Source: Vibrio gazogenes (GTDB taxonomy: Bacteria; Pseudomonadota; Gammaproteobacteria; Enterobacterales; Vibrionaceae). Taken from it: a DNA stretch of 64,000 nucleotides. The stretch lies in assembly GCF_002196515.1 (NCBI RefSeq), contig NZ_CP018835.1, positions 1,426,001 through 1,490,000 on the forward strand, given 5' to 3'. A program made the translations under genes and the position numbers. Shown one piece after another: positions 38,934 through 46,612 of the stretch (the first letter of the stretch is position 1; each line of letters begins with the position of its first letter). The notes beneath the pieces were generated by a model. The model was not told the DNA's origin and did no database searches. It saw nothing but the letters and a program-made list of their open reading frames with translations.

Positions 38934-40963
38934 TTCACTCCTGATTCAAACGGAATAATAAGTAACACAATCAGTGCTATCACAATGTAGAGACAGTAGA
39001 TTCGAAAATCCCCGCCCTGTAGCTTTCTTCCCCAGTCACCGAGCTTCAACGCCGCATCACAACAAGGTCGAACTAAGAATCGGTCAAATACCGGCTCAAC
39101 AGCCGCTGCTGAAATGGTCGCCTGCTGGTAGGTTCGTTTCATCCAGCCAGACGGGTCGAGCAAGATCCGTAAACGATAGATCGGGGAGAACATATAGCGC
39201 AGGGGTTGCGTAAATCCGCTCGCAGAAACCGTCATGCGTTGTTCATAAGCATATCCGCACGCCCATGGATGGCCTTGATGACGTCGTTCGAGACGATGCT
39301 TCTTAAACAGAGACAAGACCAAAAACGGGACAATCAACAGGACAATCAAACTGATGGTAATGATCGGTGTCGAAAGAATGGCCTGCGTGGTTGAGACCGG
39401 ATGAAGTGCCATTCCCTGCTGGACATCAATCGGGGTGATTGCCAGCGTGTTGGTGGCAACGTCAGAAATGTAAGGCGAAATCCACGGAGAGCCGACACCA
39501 AGAATCACACACAGCAAAGCAAGAAATCCCGTGCCAACAAGCATCGACCATCCGACTTCTCGTGCCTGACTACCTATTTTGGTTCGTGGCGCTCCGGTAA
39601 AGCAGATACCATAAACTTTCACAAAACACATACATGCCAAAGCCCCGGTTATCGCCAGCATGACAACAGCGCCGAGTCCTGCGGTCACCATCAAGACATG
39701 ATGTTGCTGACTCATTTGAAACAAAGATTGATAAATAAACCATTCACTGACAAACCCATTGAGTGGCGGTAATGCAGAAATCGCCATGGTGCCAATCAAG
39801 AAAGTGATTGCGGTATAAGGCATCAGCTTGCCTAGCCCTCCCATGCTTTCCATATCTTTGGTATGAACCTGAGAGATGACCGAGCCGGCACCAAGGAAAA
39901 GTAAGCCTTTGAACACCGCATGATTGAGCAGATGATAAAGCCCGCCCAGCAAACCTAAAGCCGCAAGAACCGGATGACCGGATGCTGTCCCGATCATTGC
40001 CACACCGACCCCCATTAAGATAATGCCGACATTCTCCACGGTGTGATAGGCGAGCAAGCGTTTGATATCATGCTCTGCCAGTGCATACATGACGCCCAGC
40101 ACGGAGGAGAAAGCGCCAAAGGCGAGCACCAGATATCCCCACCAGACTTCTGCACCACCGAGAAAAACAAGTCCGACTTTAATGATGCCGAACACACCAA
40201 TTTTAACCATCACACCAGACATCAGTGCCGATGCATGCGAAGGAGCGGCAGGGTGCGCCTGAGGCAACCAGCTATGTAACGTGATCATGCCGGCTTTTGC
40301 CCCAAAGCCAAAGAATGCCAGTAAGAAGATGACTGACGACTCCCACGCGGGTAAGGACAGATGGGAAAAATCAGTGAAATTGAGCGTTCCGGCGGCTCGG
40401 TAAAGCATAAAGAAGGCAATCATGATCAGCACAGAACCGGCATGGGCAATGAGAAAATACTGCAAGCCCGCACGAATACTTTTTTCACTCTGCTCAACCA
40501 ACACCAGAAAGTAGGATGCCAGAGACATCATTTCAAAAAAGACGATGAAGTAAAATGCATTATCTGCCACAACTAACGCGACCATCGACGCGACGAACAG
40601 ATTGAGGAAAAGACTGATCCCCCATGCTCCTTTGCCCTGATACTCTTTCATGTAATGTAAGCCGTATATAGAGGCAGCAATGACAATCAGAGAAATAACC
40701 AGCACCATAAATGCCGCTAATCCGTCAAAACGAATGAGTAATTGCGCAAAAGGGAAAGGACTAAAAAGCTGTGCCTGCCACACCTGATGGCTGACCAACG
40801 CATACCCAGCGCTGATCGCACCGGAAATTCCCCCAACCGTGGAACACAGACTTGCAAGAGAGACACAAAAAGATTCTCGTCGAGAATTGCCAAATAAGGC
40901 CACAACACAGGCGATGAGATAACATCCCATCGATAAAGCCAACAGCGATAAAGGACTCATCAT
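38930..40963 (-). CDS. hyfB: Hydrogenase 4 membrane subunit HyfB (NuoL/M-like)
   Basis: A 677-residue antiporter-like subunit close to E. coli HyfB (672) and HycC. Motifs: FFEMMSLASYFLVL, LHSWLPQAHPAAPSHASALMSG and DIKRLLAYHTVENVG. ATG at 40963 is chosen because GGAG at the end of hyfA lies seven bases before it; a frame from 40984 would add seven residues inside hyfA. With HyfD and HyfF it makes three antiporter-like subunits in this complex. Confidence 0.95.
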   Translation of the reverse strand: MMSPLSLLALSMGCYLIACVVALFGNSRRESFCVSLASLCSTVGGISGAISAGYALVSHQVWQAQLFSPFPFAQLLIRFDGLAAFMVLVISLIVIAASIYGLHYMKEYQGKGAWGISLFLNLFVASMVALVVADNAFYFIVFFEMMSLASYFLVLVEQSEKSIRAGLQYFLIAHAGSVLIMIAFFMLYRAAGTLNFTDFSHLSLPAWESSVIFLLAFFGFGAKAGMITLHSWLPQAHPAAPSHASALMSGVMVKIGVFGIIKVGLVFLGGAEVWWGYLVLAFGAFSSVLGVMYALAEHDIKRLLAYHTVENVGIILMGVGVAMIGTASGHPVLAALGLLGGLYHLLNHAVFKGLLFLGAGSVISQVHTKDMESMGGLGKLMPYTAITFLIGTMAISALPPLNGFVSEWFIYQSLFQMSQQHHVLMVTAGLGAVVMLAITGALACMCFVKVYGICFTGAPRTKIGSQAREVGWSMLVGTGFLALLCVILGVGSPWISPYISDVATNTLAITPIDVQQGMALHPVSTTQAILSTPIITISLIVLLIVPFLVLSLFKKHRLERRHQGHPWACGYAYEQRMTVSASGFTQPLRYMFSPIYRLRILLDPSGWMKRTYQQATISAAAVEPVFDRFLVRPCCDAALKLGDWGRKLQGGDFRIYCLYIVIALIVLLIIPFESGVK

Positions 40964-40964
40964 G

Positions 40965-41570
40965 TTATTTCTCCATATCCACAATCGGTGAGCTGTTGGC
41001 CGTCACTTCTCGCTTGAGCTTGCGGGCACGCTCTGTGGCTTCATCACTCACCAACACAATTGCCTCAGTCGGGCAGACTTCCATACAGGCGGGCCCTTCC
41101 TCTCTGAATTCACATAAGTCACATTTCACCGCGATACTTTTAACCCCCGGTTCCCAAGCCAAGAGATCATGCCCAAATGTTTGGGGCACAGAAGTCGATG
41201 GATTGCTGGAACGTGGTGTTGACGGTATATACGTGTCATAACTATTGGCATGAGAAACCGGACGACTCCCATCCAGTGCTATCGCACCAAACGGACAAGC
41301 CACCGCGCACAATGTGCATCCGACACAAATGGATTCATTCAGAAAGATCCGATCAGCCTCTTTGGTGATTGCCTGAACCGGACAGACCGTTGCGCACGGT
41401 GCATCTTCACAATGACGACACATGACCGGAACCGTTGTATCGTTATTTTTCACCACAGTCAGACGCGGGTGACTTTGCAATCCGACTTTCTGGTGAACAT
41501 CAGAACAGGCAGCCATGCATGTTTGACATCCGATACACTTCTTAGGATCGGCAACTACAAATTTTTTCAT
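40965..41570 (-). CDS. hyfA: Hydrogenase 4 ferredoxin-like subunit HyfA
   Basis: A 201-residue polyferredoxin with four 4Fe-4S motifs: CIGCQTCMAAC, CRHCEDAPCATVCP, CVGCTLCAVACP, and CDLCEFREEGPACMEVCP. It is homologous to HycB and HydN and should be the docking subunit for FdhF. It is the first gene of the hyf unit and is preceded by a full sigma-54 control region. Confidence 0.95.
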   Translation of the reverse strand: MKKFVVADPKKCIGCQTCMAACSDVHQKVGLQSHPRLTVVKNNDTTVPVMCRHCEDAPCATVCPVQAITKEADRIFLNESICVGCTLCAVACPFGAIALDGSRPVSHANSYDTYIPSTPRSSNPSTSVPQTFGHDLLAWEPGVKSIAVKCDLCEFREEGPACMEVCPTEAIVLVSDEATERARKLKREVTANSSPIVDMEK

Positions 41571-41604
41571 AGCATCCCCTGACAGCTAAATAATCAACTC
41601 AGGG

Positions 41605-41620
41605 GGCAATAACCATGCCA
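41605..41620 (-). promoter_or_regulatory. Sigma-54 promoter of hyfA-J-hycI
   Basis: Minus-strand TGGCATGGTTATTGCC has -24 GG and -12 GC ten bases apart (consensus TGGCAC-N5-TTGC). Transcription should begin about 25 bases before the hyfA ATG. Confidence 0.78.
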
Positions 41621-41650
41621 TTCGTATTAATTTGTTTTTTATTTATTATA

Positions 41651-41663
41651 AATCAATTATTTA
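41651..41663. promoter_or_regulatory. IHF site between the hyfA promoter and its upstream elements
   Basis: AATCAATTATTTA matches the IHF consensus WATCAANNNNTTR at every position and lies in a long A/T tract. Its position, between the -24 element and the TGTCGA repeats, is as expected for DNA bending at sigma-54 promoters. Confidence 0.7.
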
Positions 41664-41725
41664 AATAAAAATAAGGTTTAAAAATCCCTATATCGTAAAC
41701 GAATCATCCACCCAATTAATCACGC

Positions 41726-41757
41726 TCGACACTTCGTCTCGACACTATTGACGAAGT
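41726..41757. promoter_or_regulatory. TGTCGA direct repeats plus dyad, probable FhlA upstream activating site
   Basis: TCGACACT occurs at 41726-41733 and again at 41739-41746. Overlapping them, ACTTCGTC at 41731-41738 pairs with GACGAAGT at 41750-41757. The centre is about 130 bases upstream of the -12 element. The same half-site forms the perfect dyad before hydN. Confidence 0.6.
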
Positions 41758-41779
41758 ACGAGCAAGCCGAAAAATGGCA

Positions 41780-41810
41780 TAAAAAAAGAGGTTGGCATCG
41801 CCAACCTCTT
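41780..41810 (-). terminator. Terminator of lysC
   Basis: An 11-bp stem (AAGAGGTTGGC paired with GCCAACCTCTT) with a 3-base loop is followed on the minus strand by a run of T. Confidence 0.92.
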
Positions 41811-41841
41811 ATGAATCTTCAGACTTGTTTTCTTTATGGTT

Positions 41842-43203
41842 TTAGTCGTTGTCTTGCGGCTCAAACAGATCCTGATGCAGTTTCTGGATGACACTTTTTG
41901 CGTCGTCAGCATCAACAAGAAAACACAGATTATGATCACTGGCGCCATAACAAATCATACGCATGTTGTAATCGCCCAGCGTGCTGAACACCTTTTTGGC
42001 ATAACCTTTGGTCTCCATATGGTTCCCGATCAAAGCCACCAGGCTCAGATTTCGTTCGACTTCAATATGAGCGAGTTCTTCCAACTCTGCTCGGGCAGCC
42101 GCAGGAAGCTCTGGCGCACCACCAGCTGTGTCCGTTTTATCCAGCGTGATCGAGACACTAATCTCTGATGTGGTAATCAAATCGACTGAGATCTTATGCT
42201 TGGCCAGAATTTCAAAAACTTTGGCCAAAAAGCCATATGCGTGGAACATTTTAGCACTGCGAATCGTCACCATGGTTTGATTGGCCCGTAATGCCAACGC
42301 GCGGAAATAAGGCGAGTTTTCAACACGTTTCCGAATCCATGTCCCCCCTTTCTCCGGCTCTTTCGATGAACCGACAAAAACGGGAATCCCGTGCCGAAGC
42401 GCAGGCAGCAACGTTGAAGGGTGTAAGATTTTTGCGCCAAAGTTTGCCATTTCTGAAGCTTCATTGAAGCTAATTTCAGGAATCGGGGCAGCGTTAGGCA
42501 CAATGCGTGGATCCGTGGTATAAATTCCGGGAACATCCGTCCAGATTTCCAGCCCGGATGCCTGAACCGCTTCTGCAATCAGTGCCGCTGAGTAGTCACT
42601 CCCACCGCGGCCCAACGTGGTTGTATTACCCTGCTCATCCGAACCGATGAATCCCTGTGTTACCACCAGCTGTTTTTTACACAATGGTGCCAGTTTCTCT
42701 TTCGCTTGCATGCCCGTAACTTCGACTTGTGGTTCGGCCCTGCCATAGTAACCATCGGTGCGTAATACATCACGAATATCAAATCTGACGGCATCGATAC
42801 CGCGTTCTTTGAGAACCTGAGTCAGAATATGCGTTGAGATTAATTCACCACAGGCAACCAAATGATCGGTCAGCTTATTACTGGTCTGAAACGATGCCGC
42901 GTCCGCGAGACTCGTCACCGTGTCAAGAATCGCCTGTACTGCTTCTTTGACTGAGTCTTGTTCTTGCAATGATTCAATAATTGAAAAATGAATATCAGCT
43001 AATTGTTCTAAGATAGAGGTACGTCTTTCTGCATCCTGAACACCGTTGGCAAGTTCAACCAGCAGATTTGTCACACCAGAACAGGCACTACTGACAACAA
43101 GCTTGGTGTCCGGATTACTTTCGATGACGGCAGCACAACGACTCATTGCTTCGAAGTTTGCCACGCTTGTTCCGCCAAATTTGGCGACATTGAATGCACT
43201 CAC
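41842..43203 (-). CDS. lysC: Lysine-sensitive aspartokinase III
   Basis: A 453-residue aspartate kinase: ATP/aspartate site KFGGTS at residue 8, VVSSACSGVTNLL, GRGGSDYSAALIA, and two C-terminal ACT domains for lysine feedback. It catalyses the first step of the aspartate pathway. The length equals E. coli LysC (449). The start codon is GTG with GGGAG seven bases before it. A lysine riboswitch precedes the gene. Confidence 0.97.
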   Translation of the reverse strand: MSAFNVAKFGGTSVANFEAMSRCAAVIESNPDTKLVVSSACSGVTNLLVELANGVQDAERRTSILEQLADIHFSIIESLQEQDSVKEAVQAILDTVTSLADAASFQTSNKLTDHLVACGELISTHILTQVLKERGIDAVRFDIRDVLRTDGYYGRAEPQVEVTGMQAKEKLAPLCKKQLVVTQGFIGSDEQGNTTTLGRGGSDYSAALIAEAVQASGLEIWTDVPGIYTTDPRIVPNAAPIPEISFNEASEMANFGAKILHPSTLLPALRHGIPVFVGSSKEPEKGGTWIRKRVENSPYFRALALRANQTMVTIRSAKMFHAYGFLAKVFEILAKHKISVDLITTSEISVSITLDKTDTAGGAPELPAAARAELEELAHIEVERNLSLVALIGNHMETKGYAKKVFSTLGDYNMRMICYGASDHNLCFLVDADDAKSVIQKLHQDLFEPQDND

Positions 43204-43315
43204 GGCATTTCTCCCACGACTTCCTAAAATAAAAAATGTTGTGTTGGGTAACCAACGTCCAATGTTCGAAGAGAGTATTTCTAGAGCAAAAATAGAGGCG
43301 ATTCGATGAGAGTAG

Positions 43316-43486
43316 ACCTCAGAAGCTCTTCATCAGTTAGCACTGATGACAGTTGACGGGATTCAGCCCATTCACCCGACAATCCAAATCCACAACTCTG
43401 GACCGTCTCGGCACTACTCCCCCTGAATATTCTGTCTTGGAGTTGAGGCTCCACAGAATACCTGCCTGGGCAGTGCTCCTCTTCTG
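43316..43486 (-). ncRNA. Lysine riboswitch (L box) of lysC
   Basis: In the minus-strand leader I see the conserved blocks of the lysine aptamer in order: CAGAAGAGGAGCACTGCC, then GGGGGAGTAGTGCCGAG, GGGCTGAATCCCGTCAACTG, and the closing CTGATGAAGAGCTTCTGAGG, whose CTTCTG pairs with the CAGAAG of the first block. The order and spacing match the E. coli lysC aptamer. The expression platform is in the 110 bases before the GTG start; no classic terminator with a T-run was evident there, so translational control is possible. Confidence 0.92.
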
Positions 43487-43677
43487 CTTAATAGCCTAGG
43501 TATTGAACGTTTTTGTCCTATCAATGTCAATGACAAATTGAACCAAGCAGGTCAATTTTTATCCAAACCATCAGATTGCAGAAAAATTTACGACTAGACT
43601 TGTGTCGGATAGCTTTCCTCACCAATAAGCGTTAGCCTGATAACTTGCCGAACAGCGTCAATGAAAGGAGTCAGCTT

Positions 43678-44808
43678 GTGACTGTACACAGTTTTTTCCC
43701 ACCGCAAAGAACACTCATGGGCCCCGGCCCGTCTGATATTCATCCTCGGGTTTTACAGGCCTTAAGCCGACCGACAATCGGGCACCTTGACCCGTTATTT
43801 ATTCAAATGATGGATGAATTGAAGTCTCTCCTACAATATGCATTTCAGACCGAAAATGAATTTACAATTGCGATTTCGGCCCCCGGCAGTGCCGGAATGG
43901 AAGCCTGTTTCGTTAATTTACTTGAGCCGGGAGACAAGGTAATCGTCTGCCGAAACGGCGTTTTTGGCGAACGAATGCGGGAAAATGTGGTGCGCTGTGG
44001 GGCCAACGCAGTGCTGGTGGATAACGCATGGGGAGAAAGTGTATCCGTTGAAAAAGTCGAACAGGCCATTCAAGAACATCCGGATGCGAAAGTATTAGCG
44101 TTTGTCCATGCCGAGACTTCAACCGGAGCACTCAGTGATGCGAAAGCGCTAGGCCATTTAGCCAAGCAGTACGGTTTGTTGACCATCGTGGATGCAGTCA
44201 CTTCACTAGGTGGCGTCCCTTTAGCGGTGGATGAATGGCAACTCGACGCGGTTTACTCAGGGAGCCAAAAGTGTCTTTCCTGTGTTCCCGGTCTCTCTCC
44301 TCTGACATTTTCCCAGGCGGCAATTGAAACCATTAAAGCTCGTAAGACCCCGGTCCAGAGTTGGTTTCTCGATCAAACCTTGGTCATGGGGTACTGGAGC
44401 GGTCAACAGAAACGAAGTTATCACCACACTGCACCGGTAAATACGTTATACGCACTCCATGAGTCGCTAGTGCTGTTACAAGAAGAATCACTGGCGTCGT
44501 CATGGCATCGCCACCAGCAAATGCACCAACAATTAAAACAAGGGCTCGAACAACTGGGGCTGACGTTTGTCGTTGAAGCATCAGAGCGGTTGCCACAACT
44601 GAATACAGTCCGGATTCCTGAAGGGATTGACGATGCGTGGGTCAGAAATTATTTGCTGCACCAGTATAATTTGGAAATTGGTGCAGGATTAGGCCAGTTT
44701 GCCGGTAACGCGTGGCGAATCGGGCTGATGGGATATAGCGCCCGCCCCGAAAATATCGCCCTCTGCCTCAAAGCATTGGAAGATGCGCTCACACAGAGCA
44801 GGCAATGA
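43678..44808 (+). CDS. Class-V aminotransferase (alanine/serine-glyoxylate type)
   Basis: A 376-residue PLP enzyme. The N-terminal MGPGPSDIHPRVLQALS and GSAGMEACFVNLLEPGD are typical of alanine-glyoxylate/serine-pyruvate aminotransferases. The PLP lysine is Lys198 in YSGSQKCLS. GTG at 43678, with GGAG seven bases before it, is preferred to an upstream TTG at 43645. It is divergent from lysC and ends two bases before the convergent pglL-like gene. A gene of this class sits next to lysC in V. cholerae as well (VC0392). The substrate is not determined. Confidence 0.9.
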   Translation: MTVHSFFPPQRTLMGPGPSDIHPRVLQALSRPTIGHLDPLFIQMMDELKSLLQYAFQTENEFTIAISAPGSAGMEACFVNLLEPGDKVIVCRNGVFGERMRENVVRCGANAVLVDNAWGESVSVEKVEQAIQEHPDAKVLAFVHAETSTGALSDAKALGHLAKQYGLLTIVDAVTSLGGVPLAVDEWQLDAVYSGSQKCLSCVPGLSPLTFSQAAIETIKARKTPVQSWFLDQTLVMGYWSGQQKRSYHHTAPVNTLYALHESLVLLQEESLASSWHRHQQMHQQLKQGLEQLGLTFVVEASERLPQLNTVRIPEGIDDAWVRNYLLHQYNLEIGAGLGQFAGNAWRIGLMGYSARPENIALCLKALEDALTQSRQ

Positions 44809-44810
44809 AA

Positions 44811-46535
44811 TTACTCAGGATTGGACCGTACAATCGGTTGTGTGTCCGGGAGCACAAAAGGATAGTGAGGAAATAAAAACTCAGCCTCAATCCGTGATTG
44901 CTCGGCACGATTGATATCTCCGATATGCTGATATAACGCCATGAGCAACTGATAGTATTCCGGCCTTGGCTGCCGCTGGATCAACTCAAGCAGCCAAGGT
45001 ACGTAGGTACTCAGTGTCTGACTATGCTGTTGCGGATTCTTTTGCTTCAACTGGTCAATCAACTGCACTTTCATCAACTGATCATGCCAAACGCTCGGCA
45101 CATACTTTTGTGCCTGAAGCGAGAGATGTTGCCCCTGTTTGTATTGCATCAATAAGCTTTGTGCCCGAAGCAATGCGCCACAATACAGCAATGCTAAAAT
45201 CGGAAGTAAGATTCCCACCCCATTTAACCCTCGAATTGTCAGACGATGGATAGGAACACTTCTATATTTTGCGACACGTTGATCAACCCAAAACAAGAGA
45301 ATGATGAAGGTAACCCAGTGAATTGCAGACTGGCTGAACACATCATCGACCTGACTAGCCATGAAAATAGGAAAAAGCAGCGACACAGTCGCAAGACGGG
45401 TTTTAGGTTTTGCACCATAAATACGCCCCAGAACAAATAAAGCGGCTAACGTGATTGCGAAAATCGGTAGAATGCCACCTTCAATCCCCCAATAAAGCAC
45501 TTCATTATGCGGGTGTGACAACCCGGCTAACGGTGACGGATAGTTCGGATTTAATTGATGTTGCCGGGCACTATAAAGTACATATTCTTCTTCAAAGTGA
45601 CCGTAGCCATACCCCGTAAACGGTTTCTCGATAAACATATCGACGGTCTGCGCCAGACTGTCCGATAACGGTGATAACCATTTGATAGACTGAGTGTTAA
45701 ACGGTGTCGCGTAAAGCGCCTGAATCAGAATCAGTCCGCTCAGCAAACCCAACATAATGGAGATGCTCCATCCCCAAAGTCTTTTCCGACTGGCAAATCG
45801 ATACAGGTAAGGAAAAATCATCACAATACCGATCAGAGTCACGCCCCACCCTGTAACCGAGCGGAGTAACACCAATAGAGGCATACACAGTAATGGCGTG
45901 ACATAGAGCAGACTGGCAATGCTAAATTGAGCCTGATACTTTTTTAAATGTCGGGAAAGCAAATATCCTGATGCCAAAAGACCAGTTGCAAGATACGTTG
46001 CGAATGTATTGACCGAGGGAAATACGCCCAGTGGCACTTGGGCCGGATCGACAAATAACTGATAATAAGCTAACCCGCTTTCAACCAATGCAGATAACAC
46101 GATCAACCAGATGAGCCGGTGTTTATGCTTGTTGCTAAAGCGAAACTGCTGAAGCACCACAAAGAGAAGAAATCCCCCCCATAAAGCAATCACTCGATAT
46201 GCTGATTGTGAGGCAGAGGCGTGATCATAAAACAGCGGTAGTGTCAGCAGTAAGCAGCAGATCAAGAGGCCGAACGTCAGTTTTGAATACCTGATCCTCC
46301 CGGCCCTGCTTACCTGAAATATACCGACAGAAATAGCAGTACTGACCCAAAACCAAGTCGTCATATTAAACAACAGTGTTAAACCAGCACCAATATTCAG
46401 GTCACTCGGAAAATGCAAGAAAATGAGATATAGCATCCCGAGAACAAATAAAAAAGGTCGATTTAAAGGCAGTTTTACCGGAGATGGCTCGAGCCTCGTT
46501 CCCCGCACGATCAGTGTCGCCATAGTCTCATTCAT
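44811..46535 (-). CDS. PglL/Wzy-family protein O-oligosaccharyltransferase or O-antigen ligase
   Basis: A membrane protein of about 574 residues with 11-12 helices, a large periplasmic loop and a Wzy_C segment with the conserved SHPHNEVLYWGIEGG, followed by a C-terminal soluble tail. V. cholerae VC0393 at the equivalent place is a PglL-type enzyme able to transfer glycan to pilin in E. coli, so this is probably its orthologue. The start is uncertain: ATG at 46535, 46523 or 46562, none with a good ribosome site, and a 48-base inverted repeat lies just upstream of the first. MSHA pilin, a possible acceptor, is not encoded nearby. Confidence 0.82.
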   Translation of the reverse strand: MNETMATLIVRGTRLEPSPVKLPLNRPFLFVLGMLYLIFLHFPSDLNIGAGLTLLFNMTTWFWVSTAISVGIFQVSRAGRIRYSKLTFGLLICCLLLTLPLFYDHASASQSAYRVIALWGGFLLFVVLQQFRFSNKHKHRLIWLIVLSALVESGLAYYQLFVDPAQVPLGVFPSVNTFATYLATGLLASGYLLSRHLKKYQAQFSIASLLYVTPLLCMPLLVLLRSVTGWGVTLIGIVMIFPYLYRFASRKRLWGWSISIMLGLLSGLILIQALYATPFNTQSIKWLSPLSDSLAQTVDMFIEKPFTGYGYGHFEEEYVLYSARQHQLNPNYPSPLAGLSHPHNEVLYWGIEGGILPIFAITLAALFVLGRIYGAKPKTRLATVSLLFPIFMASQVDDVFSQSAIHWVTFIILLFWVDQRVAKYRSVPIHRLTIRGLNGVGILLPILALLYCGALLRAQSLLMQYKQGQHLSLQAQKYVPSVWHDQLMKVQLIDQLKQKNPQQHSQTLSTYVPWLLELIQRQPRPEYYQLLMALYQHIGDINRAEQSRIEAEFLFPHYPFVLPDTQPIVRSNPE

Positions 46536-46542
46536 GTTGTGG

Positions 46543-46590
46543 GGGAGACGATGTAACAACATAAAATCACATCGTTACGCTGCGTCTCCC
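46543..46590. repeat. Inverted repeat before the pglL-like gene
   Basis: GGGAGACG (46543-46550) and CGTCTCCC (46583-46590) enclose an inner GTAAC/GTTAC pair. It lies between uvrA and the pglL-like start, so it may be a uvrA terminator without a T-run or a 5-prime leader hairpin. Confidence 0.55.
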
Positions 46591-46612
46591 TACAGGACGT
46601 ATTTTATGGAAG

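Noticed and set aside
30574..41570. Assignment as hydrogenase 3 (hyc)
   Set aside because: HyfD, HyfE and HyfF are present in addition to the HycB-G equivalents, which is the hydrogenase 4 composition.
43645..43677. TTG at 43645 as the aminotransferase start
   Set aside because: GTG at 43678 has GGAG at the right distance and fits the family N-terminus; the extra 11 residues show no similarity.
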